From Methylobacterium sp. AMS5 (GTDB lineage: Bacteria; Pseudomonadota; Alphaproteobacteria; Rhizobiales; Beijerinckiaceae), in the NCBI RefSeq assembly GCF_001542815.1, contig NZ_CP006992.1, positions 4,159,501 through 4,223,500 on the forward strand: 64,000 nt of DNA, written 5' to 3'. Positions 29,593 to 37,720 of this stretch are shown here, one piece after another. A model generated the notes under the pieces. The model saw only the letters and a list, made by a program, of their open reading frames with translations. It did no database searches and was not told the origin of the DNA. The translations under genes were made by a program, and so were the position numbers. The first letter of the stretch is position 1, and each line of letters begins with the position of its first letter.

Positions 29593-30992
29593 GGCGCCTC
29601 CTCCTCGAAGGCCGCGAAGACGCGGGCCGCCTTGGTCAGCGTCTCCTCGTATTCGGGACCGGGCTCGGAGAGCAGCGTCACGCCCCCGCCTGCCTGGAGC
29701 ACGGCCTGTCCCTCCGCCATGAACACGGTGCGGATCGCGATCGAGGTATCGAGCGATCCGTCGAAGCCGAGCGCGCCGATCGCCCCGCAATAGAGCTCGC
29801 GCGCATCCGTCTCGATCTCGGTGATGATGTCCATGGCCCTGAGCTTCGGCGCGCCGGTGATCGAGCCCCCGGGAAAGGTTTTCTGGATGAGGTCGAGGGC
29901 ATCCGAACCCTCGCGGAGCGTGCCCGTCACCACCGAGACGAGATGGTGGATGCCGGCATAGGATTCCAGCCCGCACAGGGTCGGCACCCGCACGCTGCCC
30001 GGCTCGCACACCCGCGACAGGTCGTTGCGCAGCAGGTCCACGATCATGATGTTCTCGGCCCGCTCCTTCGGATTGGCCTGGAGGGCGGCGGCGATCGCGG
30101 CATCGCGGGCGGGATCGGGATCACGGGCCACGGTGCCCTTGATCGGCCGCGTCTCGACCGCCCGCCCCTCCAACTTGAGGAAGCGCTCGGGCGAAGAGGA
30201 GGCGACGGTGAGCCCGTCGAAATCGAGATAGGCGCCGAAGGTGGCCGGGTTGGTCTCGCGAAGCCGCCGGTAGAAGGCGAACGGGTCGAAGCCGGGCGGC
30301 AGGTCGGCGGCGAAACGCTGGGCGATGTTGGCCTGATAGATATCGCCGGCGCGGATGTAGTCGCGAACCTTTTCGACAGCACGCTCATAGCTTTGCCGTG
30401 AGAAATTTGAGCGCCATGTGAGCCGGGCGCCGGTCCATTCCGGCAGCGGCTCGGACGGCGCGGCGAGCCAATCGGCGAAGGCGTCGAGCCGCGCCTGGGC
30501 CCGGGCCTCGCGGGCCGGTCCGTCGGCCTCGGGAAAGCCGGTGGCGATCAGCAGGCAGGTGCCGCGGCCGTGATCGACGGCGAGCAGGGTGTCGTAGAGG
30601 TTGAAGGCACTATCGTCGGTGAGCCCCGCCCGGCGGGCCGGGGCCGCGACCCGCTCCAGGCTCGCGCCGAGATCGTAGGCGAAGTAGCCGATCGCCGCCC
30701 CGGGAAAGGCGGGCAGGTCGGGGCGCGGCGCGAGGCGGTAGGGCGCGAGGCAGGCGCGCAAGGCCGCGATGGGCGAGCCGGGCACCGCGCGCCCGTCCAG
30801 GGTCGCACGGCCGTCGCGATAGCGGAACCGCGCGAACGGGTCGGCGGCCAGCACCGAGACGCGGCCGAGCGTATCGTGCCGCATGGCGCTGTCGAGGAAG
30901 GCGAGGCCGGGCAGCCGGGCGAGCCGCGCCGCGGCCGCGACCGGGTCGATGAAGGGAATCTCGCGGGTCCAGACCATGGGTTCGGCCGTCAT
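29589..30992 (-). CDS. pabB: Aminodeoxychorismate synthase component I
   Basis: About 467 residues from the ATG at 30992 (GTG at 31010 and ATG at 30977 are alternatives). The chorismate-binding domain occupies about 200-465: SYERAVEKVRDYIRAGDIYQ, SSSPERFLKLEG, RPIKGTVARD, ENIMIVDLLRNDLSRV, FPGGSITGAPKLRAM and LQAGGGVTLLSEPGPEYEET. The PIKGT lysine is characteristic of PabB rather than TrpE. It converts chorismate plus ammonia to aminodeoxychorismate. First gene of a tightly overlapping pabB-pabA-pabC operon. Confidence 0.92.
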   Translation of the reverse strand: MTAEPMVWTREIPFIDPVAAAARLARLPGLAFLDSAMRHDTLGRVSVLAADPFARFRYRDGRATLDGRAVPGSPIAALRACLAPYRLAPRPDLPAFPGAAIGYFAYDLGASLERVAAPARRAGLTDDSAFNLYDTLLAVDHGRGTCLLIATGFPEADGPAREARAQARLDAFADWLAAPSEPLPEWTGARLTWRSNFSRQSYERAVEKVRDYIRAGDIYQANIAQRFAADLPPGFDPFAFYRRLRETNPATFGAYLDFDGLTVASSSPERFLKLEGRAVETRPIKGTVARDPDPARDAAIAAALQANPKERAENIMIVDLLRNDLSRVCEPGSVRVPTLCGLESYAGIHHLVSVVTGTLREGSDALDLIQKTFPGGSITGAPKLRAMDIITEIETDARELYCGAIGALGFDGSLDTSIAIRTVFMAEGQAVLQAGGGVTLLSEPGPEYEETLTKAARVFAAFEEEAP

Positions 30993-31444
30993 GCCTCGTG
31001 CGGCGCTCACTGGGATTTACCCAAGGGCGCGCGGCGCCCTCCCGTCAATCGCTCCCGCGTTCCGGCCTCGCGGGCGGGGTATGCGCCAGCGCCGCGCGCA
31101 GAGCTGATTCAGTTTCTCAGCAGGACATTCCAACGCACTGCTTCAAAATGATTATCCTTGAAAAGGCGAGATGACAGCGCTTCGACCATTCCCGTGCAGG
31201 CCGTGACGCTGGATCGCTCCGGCTGACGCGGCGCAACGATGGTTCGGGCCACCAACGTCGTGATCGTGAGCGCCAGCGAAGCGATCCGGGCCCCGCGACG
31301 ATGGCCAGCCTCGCGGTGCGGCAAAACGGGAAGCGACCGGCCACGCTCGCAACAGCGCCCCAATGCCGTTATATCGGCGCATCCACCGCTCTCGATGCAG
31401 GACGCGCGGGCCTCCGTTCCGGAGGGCCGCCCCAACGGGCCGTC
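30993..31444. other. Intergenic region between pabB and rimO
   Basis: About 450 bp between divergent genes; a less GC-rich stretch at 31105-31165 is the best place for promoters. The rimO frame is open upstream to 31301, but that part does not resemble RimO. No RNA gene or repeat seen. Confidence 0.35.
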
Positions 31445-32791
31445 ATGACCGCAACCGCCTCTCCCTCGGACACCAAGGGCGCCGCCGCGCCGCGGATCTC
31501 CTTCGTGTCGCTGGGCTGCCCCAAGGCGCTCGTCGATTCCGAGCGCATCCTCACCCATCTGCGCGCCGAGGGCTACGAGCTGTCGCGCCGCCATGACGGG
31601 GCGGATGTCGTCATCGTCAACACCTGCGGCTTCCTCGATTCGGCCAAGGCCGAGTCGCTCGCCGCGATCGGCGAGGCCATGGCCGAGAACGGCCGGGTGA
31701 TCGTGACCGGCTGCATGGGCGCGCAGCCCGAGGAGATCCGCGAGAAGTACCCGAACCTGCTCGCCGTCACCGGCCCCCAGGCCTACGAGTCGGTCGTCGC
31801 CGCGGTGCACGAGGCAGTGCCGCCCGCCCACGATCCGTTCCTCGACCTGATCCCGCCGCAGGGGGTCAAGCTCACCCCGCGCCACTACGCCTATCTGAAG
31901 ATTTCCGAGGGCTGCAACAACCGCTGCACCTTCTGCATCATCCCGAGCCTGCGCGGCGACCTCGTCAGCCGCCCGGCGGGCGACGTGCTGCGCGAGGCGG
32001 AAAAGCTCGTCAAAGCCGGCGTGAAGGAACTGCTGGTCGTCTCACAGGACACCTCGGCCTACGGCATCGACACGCGCTACGCGTCGAGCCCGTGGCGGGA
32101 CCGGGAGGTACGCGCCCGGTTCTACGATCTCGCCAAGGAACTCGGCGAGCTCGGGGCCTGGGTGCGGCTGCACTACGTCTACCCCTACCCGCATGTCGAC
32201 GAGGTCATCCCGCTGATGGCCGAGGGCAAGATCCTTCCCTATCTCGACATGCCGCTCCAGCACGCCAGCCCCTCGGTGCTCAAGCGCATGCGCCGGCCGG
32301 GCAACCAGGAGAAGCAGCTGGAGCGCATCCGGCGCTGGCGCGAGACCTGCCCGGATCTCGCCATCCGCTCGACCTTCATCGTCGGCTTCCCCGGCGAGAC
32401 CGATGCCGAGTTCGAGGAATTGCTCGACTGGATTCGCGAGGCGCGGCTCGAGCGCGTCGGCTGCTTCGAGTACGAGCCGGTCCGCGGCGCCACCGCCAAC
32501 GATCTCGGCCTGCTGGTGCCGCCGGAGGTGAAGGCCGAGCGCAAGCGCCGCTTCATGGAGGCGCAGAGCCACGTCTCGCTGCGCTTGCAGCGGGCGAAGG
32601 TGGGCAAGCGCTTGTCGGTCATCATCGACGAGGCGGGCCCGACCGGCGCGCGAGGCCGCTCCAAGGCCGACGCGCCGGAGATCGACGGCAGCGTCCACGT
32701 CAGCTCGCGCCGTCCGGTGCGGCCCGGCGACATCGTCACCGTGAAGATCGAGCGGGCCGACGCCTACGATCTGCACGGCATCGCGGTGTAG
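31445..32791 (+). CDS. rimO: Ribosomal protein S12 methylthiotransferase
   Basis: 448 residues from the ATG at 31445. UPF0004 domain: [30 protein letters not shown] and [17 protein letters not shown] supply three Cys for one [4Fe-4S] cluster. The radical-SAM domain has [20 protein letters not shown] (CxxxCxxC), followed by VSQDTSAYG and a C-terminal TRAM domain. [12 protein letters not shown] and the S12-type C-terminus separate it from MiaB. It adds a methylthio group to an Asp of ribosomal protein S12. Confidence 0.96.
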   Translation: MTATASPSDTKGAAAPRISFVSLGCPKALVDSERILTHLRAEGYELSRRHDGADVVIVNTCGFLDSAKAESLAAIGEAMAENGRVIVTGCMGAQPEEIREKYPNLLAVTGPQAYESVVAAVHEAVPPAHDPFLDLIPPQGVKLTPRHYAYLKISEGCNNRCTFCIIPSLRGDLVSRPAGDVLREAEKLVKAGVKELLVVSQDTSAYGIDTRYASSPWRDREVRARFYDLAKELGELGAWVRLHYVYPYPHVDEVIPLMAEGKILPYLDMPLQHASPSVLKRMRRPGNQEKQLERIRRWRETCPDLAIRSTFIVGFPGETDAEFEELLDWIREARLERVGCFEYEPVRGATANDLGLLVPPEVKAERKRRFMEAQSHVSLRLQRAKVGKRLSVIIDEAGPTGARGRSKADAPEIDGSVHVSSRRPVRPGDIVTVKIERADAYDLHGIAV

Positions 32792-32887
32792 GGCCGGGCA
32801 GCGGAGGATCGGCGAGGTCGAGACGCGAACCGCCCCGCGCGCCGCACGTTGCCCCGTCACGATTCCACGGGGATGACGAGGCTCAGC

Positions 32888-33073
32888 ATGGCGGACGAAC
32901 AGCGCGACCAGAGCAACGAGGCCGCGGTCTCGCCCAAGGACCCGGCGACGGGCAAGCTGAAGTCGCAGGCCGGCCCGATGGAGCGGGCCGGCACCGAGGC
33001 CGAGGAGGCCGCGCGCGGCAACGCTCCCGCCGGGGCGGACAAGCCGGACTCCGAGGGCGCCAAGTCCACCTGA
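32888..33073 (+). CDS. Small hydrophilic protein of unknown function
   Basis: 61 residues, rich in Ala, Glu, Lys and Gly, no hydrophobic segment, probably disordered. The start is ATG 32888; a longer frame begins at 32849. Its stop lies 10 bases before the DoxX-like gene, so the two may be co-transcribed. No family recognised. Confidence 0.5.
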   Translation: MADEQRDQSNEAAVSPKDPATGKLKSQAGPMERAGTEAEEAARGNAPAGADKPDSEGAKST

Positions 33074-33083
33074 CAGACCTGAG

Positions 33084-33506
33084 ATGCGCGACGACCGCCG
33101 CTGGCTGCGCCTCAGTCTGAGCGGCCTCTACGGCTTCATCGGCGTCGTCCACCTCACCGCCACCGAGCGCTTCCTGCCGATCATGCCGGACTGGGTGCCC
33201 GCGCCCCGCCTCGTGGTGATCGGCACCGGCCTGTGCGAGATCGCGGGTGCGCTGGCGCTGTTCGTGCCGCGGCTGCGGCGGATCGCCGGCATCATGCTGG
33301 CGCTCTACGCGGTCTGCGTGTTCCCGGCCAACATCAAGCAGGCGGTCGAGGGCATCGCCGTGCCGCCGATCCCCGACACGTGGTGGTATCACGGCCCCCG
33401 CCTCGCATTTCAGCCGGTGATGGTGTGGTGGGCCCTCTACGCCGTCCGCGCCGTCGATTGGCCGTTCGCGGCACGAAGAACGGGCGATACCGGAGCACCT
33501 CGTTAA
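33084..33506 (+). CDS. DoxX-like small integral membrane protein
   Basis: 140 residues with four predicted membrane helices (about 10-28, 44-64, 66-86 and 110-128). The pattern GFIGVVHLTATERFLPIMPDWVP ... GTGLCEIAGALALFVP ... IMLALYAVCVFPANIKQA is typical of DoxX/DUF417-like four-helix proteins. The molecular role is unclear in most bacteria. Confidence 0.8.
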   Translation: MRDDRRWLRLSLSGLYGFIGVVHLTATERFLPIMPDWVPAPRLVVIGTGLCEIAGALALFVPRLRRIAGIMLALYAVCVFPANIKQAVEGIAVPPIPDTWWYHGPRLAFQPVMVWWALYAVRAVDWPFAARRTGDTGAPR

Positions 33507-33618
33507 GATTAATCCGGGCGAGCAAAAGGCTTTTCGCTGAGGAAAACGGCGCCGAAAGCGTATCCGAGCGGGCTCAACCGGTGGTCTTCGGCTCGTGACC
33601 CTGTCTAGGCTCGCTGTC

Positions 33619-33786
33619 ATGCCGAAGAGCCGCGATTCGAACCGAACGAACCGCCCGCAAGACGGCGCCGCACCGCCGGAGCAGGCGGCGGTCGAACGCG
33701 CCCTGGAGCAGATCGTGGAGCGCCTGAAGCCGAAGGCGCCGGACCCGAAGCCCGCGAAGAAGGGCGGCCCGCGCAGGAAGGGCTGA
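33619..33786 (+). CDS. Small basic protein of unknown function
   Basis: 55 residues (63 if the GTG at 33595 is used), rich in Lys, Arg and Pro, with one possible helix (AAVERALEQIVERLKPK). Nothing identifies a role. The two-hairpin repeat begins 24 bases after the stop. Confidence 0.4.
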   Translation: MPKSRDSNRTNRPQDGAAPPEQAAVERALEQIVERLKPKAPDPKPAKKGGPRRKG

Positions 33787-33810
33787 GCCCTGCGAAACGG
33801 CTTCGCCGTC

Positions 33811-33858
33811 TTCAGGGCACCGCCCTGAAAACCCGCCAAAGGGCCTCAGGCCCTTTGG
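33811..33858. repeat. Two-hairpin intergenic repeat, terminator-like (copy 2)
   Basis: TTCAGGGC-ACC-GCCCTGAA (33811-33829) and CCAAAGGGCC-TCA-GGCCCTTTGG (33836-33858). Same two stems as at 283-331 but in reverse orientation. It sits between the convergent small basic gene and mazG, the right place for a bidirectional terminator. Confidence 0.7.
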
Positions 33859-33870
33859 AATCCCCGAACC

Positions 33871-34701
33871 TCATGTCTTCTCGTCGCGCTTCACGGCTTG
33901 CCAGGCCGCTTCCATGGCGGGGAGGGCGGTGCCCTCCAGGGCCTGGCCCTCGGCGGCGAGCCGCGCGGCCATGGCGGTGAAGCGGCGCTCGAACTTGAGC
34001 GTGCCGCGCCGCAGCGCTTCCTCCGGATCGACGCCCGCGTGACGGGCGAGGTTGGCGACCGAGAACAACAGGTCGCCGATCTCCTCGAACACCGCCGCCG
34101 GATCGCCCGCCCCCAGGCTCTCCTCGACCTCGTCGGTCTCCTCGCGCACCTTGGCCAGCACCTGGGCCGCGTCCGGCCAGTCGAAGCCGACACCGGCCGC
34201 GCGCTTCGAGATCCGGTCGGCCCGGGCGAGGGCGGGGAGGGCGCGGGAGACCCCGGCCAACGGTCCCGCCGCCTCTGTTTTGCCCGCCGCCGCCTTCTGC
34301 GCGCGCTCCCGCGCCTTGATCGTCTCCCAGGCCGCCTTGATCGCGGCCGGGTCGGTCGGGCGCCGCTCGGGCGGCAGGAAGTCTCCGGACGCATCGAAGA
34401 CGTGTGGGTGACGCCGGATCAGCTTGGCGCAGATCGCCTCGGCGACGTCGTCGAAGCGGAAGGCGCCCTCCTCCTCGGCGATCCGCGCCTGGAACACGAC
34501 CTGGAGCAGGAGGTCGCCGAGTTCGTCGCGCAGGTCGGCTCGGTCGCCGCGCTCGACCGCGTCGGCGACCTCGTAGGCCTCCTCGATCGTGTAGGGGACG
34601 ATGCTGGCATAGCTCTGCTGCACGTCCCAGGCGCAGCCCCGTTCCGGATCGCGCAACCGCGCCATCAGCGCCAGCAGCCTGTCGATCGGCGCCTCGTCCA
34701 T
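33871..34701 (-). CDS. mazG: Nucleoside triphosphate pyrophosphohydrolase MazG
   Basis: 276 residues. Two tandem MazG domains: the first with CAWDVQQSYASIVPYTIEEAYEV and LRDELGDLLLQVVFQARIAEE, the second with KVREETDEVEESLGAGDPA and FEEIGDLLFSVANLARHAG. The EExxE...ExxD metal-binding helices are intact in both. The enzyme hydrolyses NTPs and dNTPs to monophosphates, as housekeeping or in alarmone control. Confidence 0.95.
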   Translation of the reverse strand: MDEAPIDRLLALMARLRDPERGCAWDVQQSYASIVPYTIEEAYEVADAVERGDRADLRDELGDLLLQVVFQARIAEEEGAFRFDDVAEAICAKLIRRHPHVFDASGDFLPPERRPTDPAAIKAAWETIKARERAQKAAAGKTEAAGPLAGVSRALPALARADRISKRAAGVGFDWPDAAQVLAKVREETDEVEESLGAGDPAAVFEEIGDLLFSVANLARHAGVDPEEALRRGTLKFERRFTAMAARLAAEGQALEGTALPAMEAAWQAVKRDEKT

Positions 34702-35003
34702 CGGTCTTCCGCCTCATCCCGCAGTGGTCGCCCGGCCTCAGCCAAGCCACCGCTCATAGACCGTCCGGCGCTGCCGCGCAGCGCCGCTTCGCGCGCCTTC
34801 GATCGGGGAGAGAGGGGGCACAGCCTGTGCAGAATTCCGTGTATTCCTTTTGAAAAGAAGAGAAAAAGCCCTCGTTCGGTTTGGCGAACGCAGCGCAACC
34901 CTCCCTAGGAAAGCTATCTGTTAAGGATTCTCAGGGAGTCAGTTCAGCAAGTTATAGGGGAGGCGGAAAAGCCGTGATCCTCCCGTGGCTTGAGCTCTCT
35001 TCG
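34702..35003. promoter_or_regulatory. Upstream part of the RepA replicon: AT-richer segment with a near-DnaA box
   Basis: 34840-34970 is clearly less GC-rich than the flanks and could be the unwinding element of an iteron origin. TGTGCAGAA at 34826-34834 matches the reverse DnaA-box consensus TGTGNAWAA at all but one position. The mazG promoter must also lie here. The assignment follows from the adjacent iterons and repA gene. Confidence 0.45.
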
Positions 35004-35240
35004 CGCATCGAACTCTGCGCAAGACCGCATCGAACTCTGCGCGCCCTCGCATCGGATTCTGCGCGAGGCACGGGGCCTGTCGCATCGGATTCTGCGTGGG
35101 CCCGTACCGGATTCAGCGTGCAAAACCGGTTTGGCCGGGGAAGAGCGGGGACAAGTCCGGGGCCGGGGGGCAGGCGGGGGGCGTATTGAACTCTGCGCGG
35201 GCAGATTCAGGCCGGCGGCCGGGCGTATGGAACTCTGCGT
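35004..35240. repeat. Iteron array: seven 17-bp direct repeats upstream of repA
   Basis: Consensus CGYAYYGRAYTCTGCGY, all in the same orientation. Starts: 35004, 35026, 35048, 35081, 35103, 35182, 35224. The first three read CGCATCGAACTCTGCGC or close to it; the fifth (35103) is the most diverged (TTCAGCG). Spacings are 22, 22, 33, 22, 79 and 42 bp. The first four are multiples of 11, so these repeats present one DNA face to a bound protein. This is the layout of initiator-binding iterons in theta-replicating plasmids. Confidence 0.88.
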
Positions 35241-35469
35241 GCCCGGAATCGGCCCCTCTCCCGACCGCGGACGACGCACCTGTGCAGGACTCGGCCGTCC
35301 AAGCGTGGATTCCCGGGAAAACTCCGAAAGGCCACGGGACTCCGCGGAGCCGAATCGTGACAGATCGGTTGCGGCCCTGAGGGTGCTTCCGACGATTCCG
35401 TGCGGAGCCTGGGGCTCGGATGAAGGCGAACACGACGTGACACGCAGCGGGAGGCCTTGAGGGCAGGCG

Positions 35470-36567
35470 ATGTCGGGGCTTGAGGCCAAGATCGCCGCGA
35501 TCCGCGACCCGGATCTGCAGGCGGAGCTGGAGGCGGCGCGGGGCGGGTTCCTGTTCGCGCCGATCGTCGAGCACCTGCTGTTCCGCCAGCGCGAGCGCGA
35601 CGCTGCCCGGGCCCAGGAGGGGGCGCAGGCCGAGGCCCGCGAGGCCATGGGCCGCGACCGCCGCCGCCGCGATGCCGTGCGCGAGGTGATCGAGAGCGAG
35701 CCCACCGGCCCGGAAAACCTCCAGCATCTCCACTCGGTGCTGGCGCTCTGCGGCCTGCCCTACCGCGATCCCGGCGACGCCCGCGACTTCGTGCGGGAAT
35801 ACGGCCGCAACTCGCTCAGCCTCTCGGCGGGGCGCCTCAAGAACCCGATCACCGGCGAGATGGAGCTGCAGGGCCTGCCCTACGGCCCCAAGGCCCGCCT
35901 CGTGCTGCTGCACCTATGCACCGAGGCGGTGCGCCAGAGGAGCCCGACCATCGAGGTCGCCGACAGCCTCTCGGGCTTCATGAAGGCCATGGGGTTCGCC
36001 GTCACCGGGGGCGAGCGCGGCACCATCGGTGCCTTCAAGGAACAGCTCAACCGGCTCGCCGCCTGCTCGATGCAGCTCGGCCTGTGGGACGGGGAGGGGC
36101 AGGCCTCGACCCTGAACGTGCCCCCCTTCCGCCAGCTCGAACTCTGGCGGCGCGGCGATGACGGCCTCGTCTGGCAGCGCACCGTCTCGTTCCATCAGGA
36201 TTTCTACGACAGCCTGATCCGGCACGCCCTGCCGGTCGATATCCGCGCGGCGCGGGCCTTCTCCGGCTCGGCGCGCAAGCTCGACCTCCTGTTCTGGACC
36301 GGCTACCGCCTGCGCGCCCTGCAGCGCCCCCTGCGGCTGACCTGGGACAACCTGCACCGCCAGTTCGGCGCCGAGAACGCCAGCCTGCGCAGCTTCCGCC
36401 AAGCCTTCAAGGCTGATCTCGCCGGCCTGCTCGAGGTGTTTCCGCGGCTGCGGATCGACCTCGACGAGGGCGGCATGCTGCTCCACCCGGCCGATCCCGG
36501 CAGCCTGCTGGTGCCGCCCAAAGCCGCCCGCACCGCGCGCGCGGCGGCCTCTGCGGCCCGCGCCTGA
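35470..36567 (+). CDS. repA: RepA-family plasmid replication initiator
   Basis: 365 residues. It matches the plasmid-encoded RepA family (PF04796-like): REYGRNSLSLSAGRL, the core LPYGPKARLVLLHLCTEAVR, DSLSGFMKAMGFAVTGGERG, LNRLAACSMQLGLWDG, VSFHQDFYDSLIRHALPVD, ARKLDLLFWTGYRLRAL and FRQAFKADLAGLLEVFP. The conserved winged-helix regions are unbroken, so the gene looks intact. It would bind the upstream iterons and recruit the replisome. No partition (parAB), mobilisation or toxin-antitoxin gene accompanies it. Neighbours on both sides are chromosomal housekeeping genes. Confidence 0.88.
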   Translation: MSGLEAKIAAIRDPDLQAELEAARGGFLFAPIVEHLLFRQRERDAARAQEGAQAEAREAMGRDRRRRDAVREVIESEPTGPENLQHLHSVLALCGLPYRDPGDARDFVREYGRNSLSLSAGRLKNPITGEMELQGLPYGPKARLVLLHLCTEAVRQRSPTIEVADSLSGFMKAMGFAVTGGERGTIGAFKEQLNRLAACSMQLGLWDGEGQASTLNVPPFRQLELWRRGDDGLVWQRTVSFHQDFYDSLIRHALPVDIRAARAFSGSARKLDLLFWTGYRLRALQRPLRLTWDNLHRQFGAENASLRSFRQAFKADLAGLLEVFPRLRIDLDEGGMLLHPADPGSLLVPPKAARTARAAASAARA

Positions 36568-36991
36568 CGGAAATCTTTTCGGGGTTTCGGCCTTCAGAAT
36601 ATTCCATGAGCCTGCCCTGGTGGTTTCGGTTAGTAAGGAATATTCCAATCTTCCAATAAAGGAAGTCTTCGGCCCCAGCGGAGGGAACGGTTCATTCCCT
36701 CTTCGGGGCCGTATGATCCGCCTGTTCCGACACGCTGAAGGCCCCTCTGGCCGAGGTGCTGCGATCGCCGCCTCGAAAGCACGCCGCGACGCGTCTTTCC
36801 GTAGAGGGCTGTTCCGGCCGGCTTTGAGGTCGCGCGTTCGCTCGGCGCTTCGGCACGCGCCTTTCATTCCATCTTCCGATCAGGGAACAGAGCTGAATGG
36901 AATAGAAAGAACTCGCCTTCCCTTCCATTCCATGACATCTTCCATTCCGAAAAATTCCCCCCATTGGGAATGAGCGGTGAGGAAGGCCAGC
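36568..36991. other. AT-richer region with a repeated YATTCC-N-TCTTC motif
   Basis: Four same-direction copies of a motif close to YATTCC(N1-6)TCTTCS occur at 36641 (TATTCCAATCTTCC), 36693 (CATTCCCTCTTCGG), 36865 (CATTCCATCTTCC) and 36926 (CATTCCATGACATCTTCC). The palindrome GGAATATTCC is at 36638-36647. The motif does not resemble the iterons upstream of repA. It lies between repA and a small winged-helix gene and may be an operator or a second part of the replication/segregation locus. No credible gene in between. Confidence 0.5.
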
Positions 36992-37552
36992 ATGGTCCTG
37001 TCGGAAGCCGAGGCTCTGGCGCGGCTGGAGGCGCTGCGTCGGCAGCGCGACGCGATCGAGCGCCAGATCGCCGATCTCCTGCTCTACCTCGATCTCGGCC
37101 GACGCCTCGGCGGCCCGGCTGCGCCCGCTCAGCCCTCGCCGGACGCGGATGGACGAGCGGACGCCCCCATCCCCGTTCCGGAACCCACGCCGCAACCGGC
37201 TCGGGCGCCGGCCGCCGCCCCGCCGGCTCCGCCCTCCGCAGCGCCCGACAGACCTCCGGCGCCAGCCTTCGCCGTGCCGGTCGAGGGGGAGGTCGGCCTG
37301 TCGGAGACGGTGCTCGCCCGCCGCTACGGCCGGGCGGTGATCGAGGCGGTGCTCGCCGTCCTGGAGGAGGCGGGCCGCCCGATGCATGCGAGCGAGATTC
37401 TGGCGCGGATCAACGAGCAGGGTTTTTCCCTGCCGGGTCAGGACCCGGTGGCGGCGCTCAACACCCGGCTCTGGAAGCGTTCAGGCCCCGGCGGTTCGCT
37501 GAAGCGCCTGGGCGAGGCCGTCTACGCCCCGGCCGATGCGGAAGAGGGATAG
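36992..37552 (+). CDS. Small protein with coiled coil and C-terminal winged-helix (HARE-HTH-like) domain
   Basis: 186 residues from the ATG at 36992, chosen because GGAAGG lies 5 bases upstream; a GTG at 36977 is possible. The N-terminal ~35 residues are a likely coiled coil (EALARLEALRRQRDAIERQI), then a ~60-residue Pro/Ala linker. The C-terminal ~75 residues (RPMHASEILARINEQGFSL, AALNTRLWKRSGPGGSLKRL) resemble the HARE-HTH winged helix found in chromatin and restriction proteins. It follows repA and the repeated-motif region and could bind that DNA. Function unknown. Confidence 0.65.
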   Translation: MVLSEAEALARLEALRRQRDAIERQIADLLLYLDLGRRLGGPAAPAQPSPDADGRADAPIPVPEPTPQPARAPAAAPPAPPSAAPDRPPAPAFAVPVEGEVGLSETVLARRYGRAVIEAVLAVLEEAGRPMHASEILARINEQGFSLPGQDPVAALNTRLWKRSGPGGSLKRLGEAVYAPADAEEG

Positions 37553-37602
37553 AGCATCATCCCGAAAGGTGGTTGCCGGCTTTCGGAAAAGGACGATGCG
37601 CT
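37551..37602. repeat. Dispersed imperfect palindrome (copy C)
   Basis: AGAGCATCATCCCGAAAGGTGG... to ...CGGAAAAGGACGATGCGCT, inverted relative to copies A and B. It overlaps the last base of the stop of the winged-helix gene and can form a long stem, so it may also terminate that transcript. Confidence 0.75.
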
Positions 37603-37720
37603 AGCCGCACGCCCTGGAAACACGAGGAGGGGCCCCGCGCGAAAGCCGCCTCTGAACCGTGTCCGATGTCGTCTGCGAGAGCGACCGCCCCATCGAAGAG
37701 CGCCGCCGATCCGCGCCGTC

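Noticed and set aside
33811..33858. Attachment site or phage remnant suggested by the repeated palindromes
   Set aside because: No integrase or phage gene is nearby, and the element is a two-stem structure at convergent gene ends, better explained as a terminator-type repeat.
35004..35240. CRISPR array or simple tandem repeat at the repA upstream region
   Set aside because: Units are 17 bp with 5- to 62-bp gaps of related sequence and variable bases inside the unit; the adjoining RepA gene identifies them as iterons.
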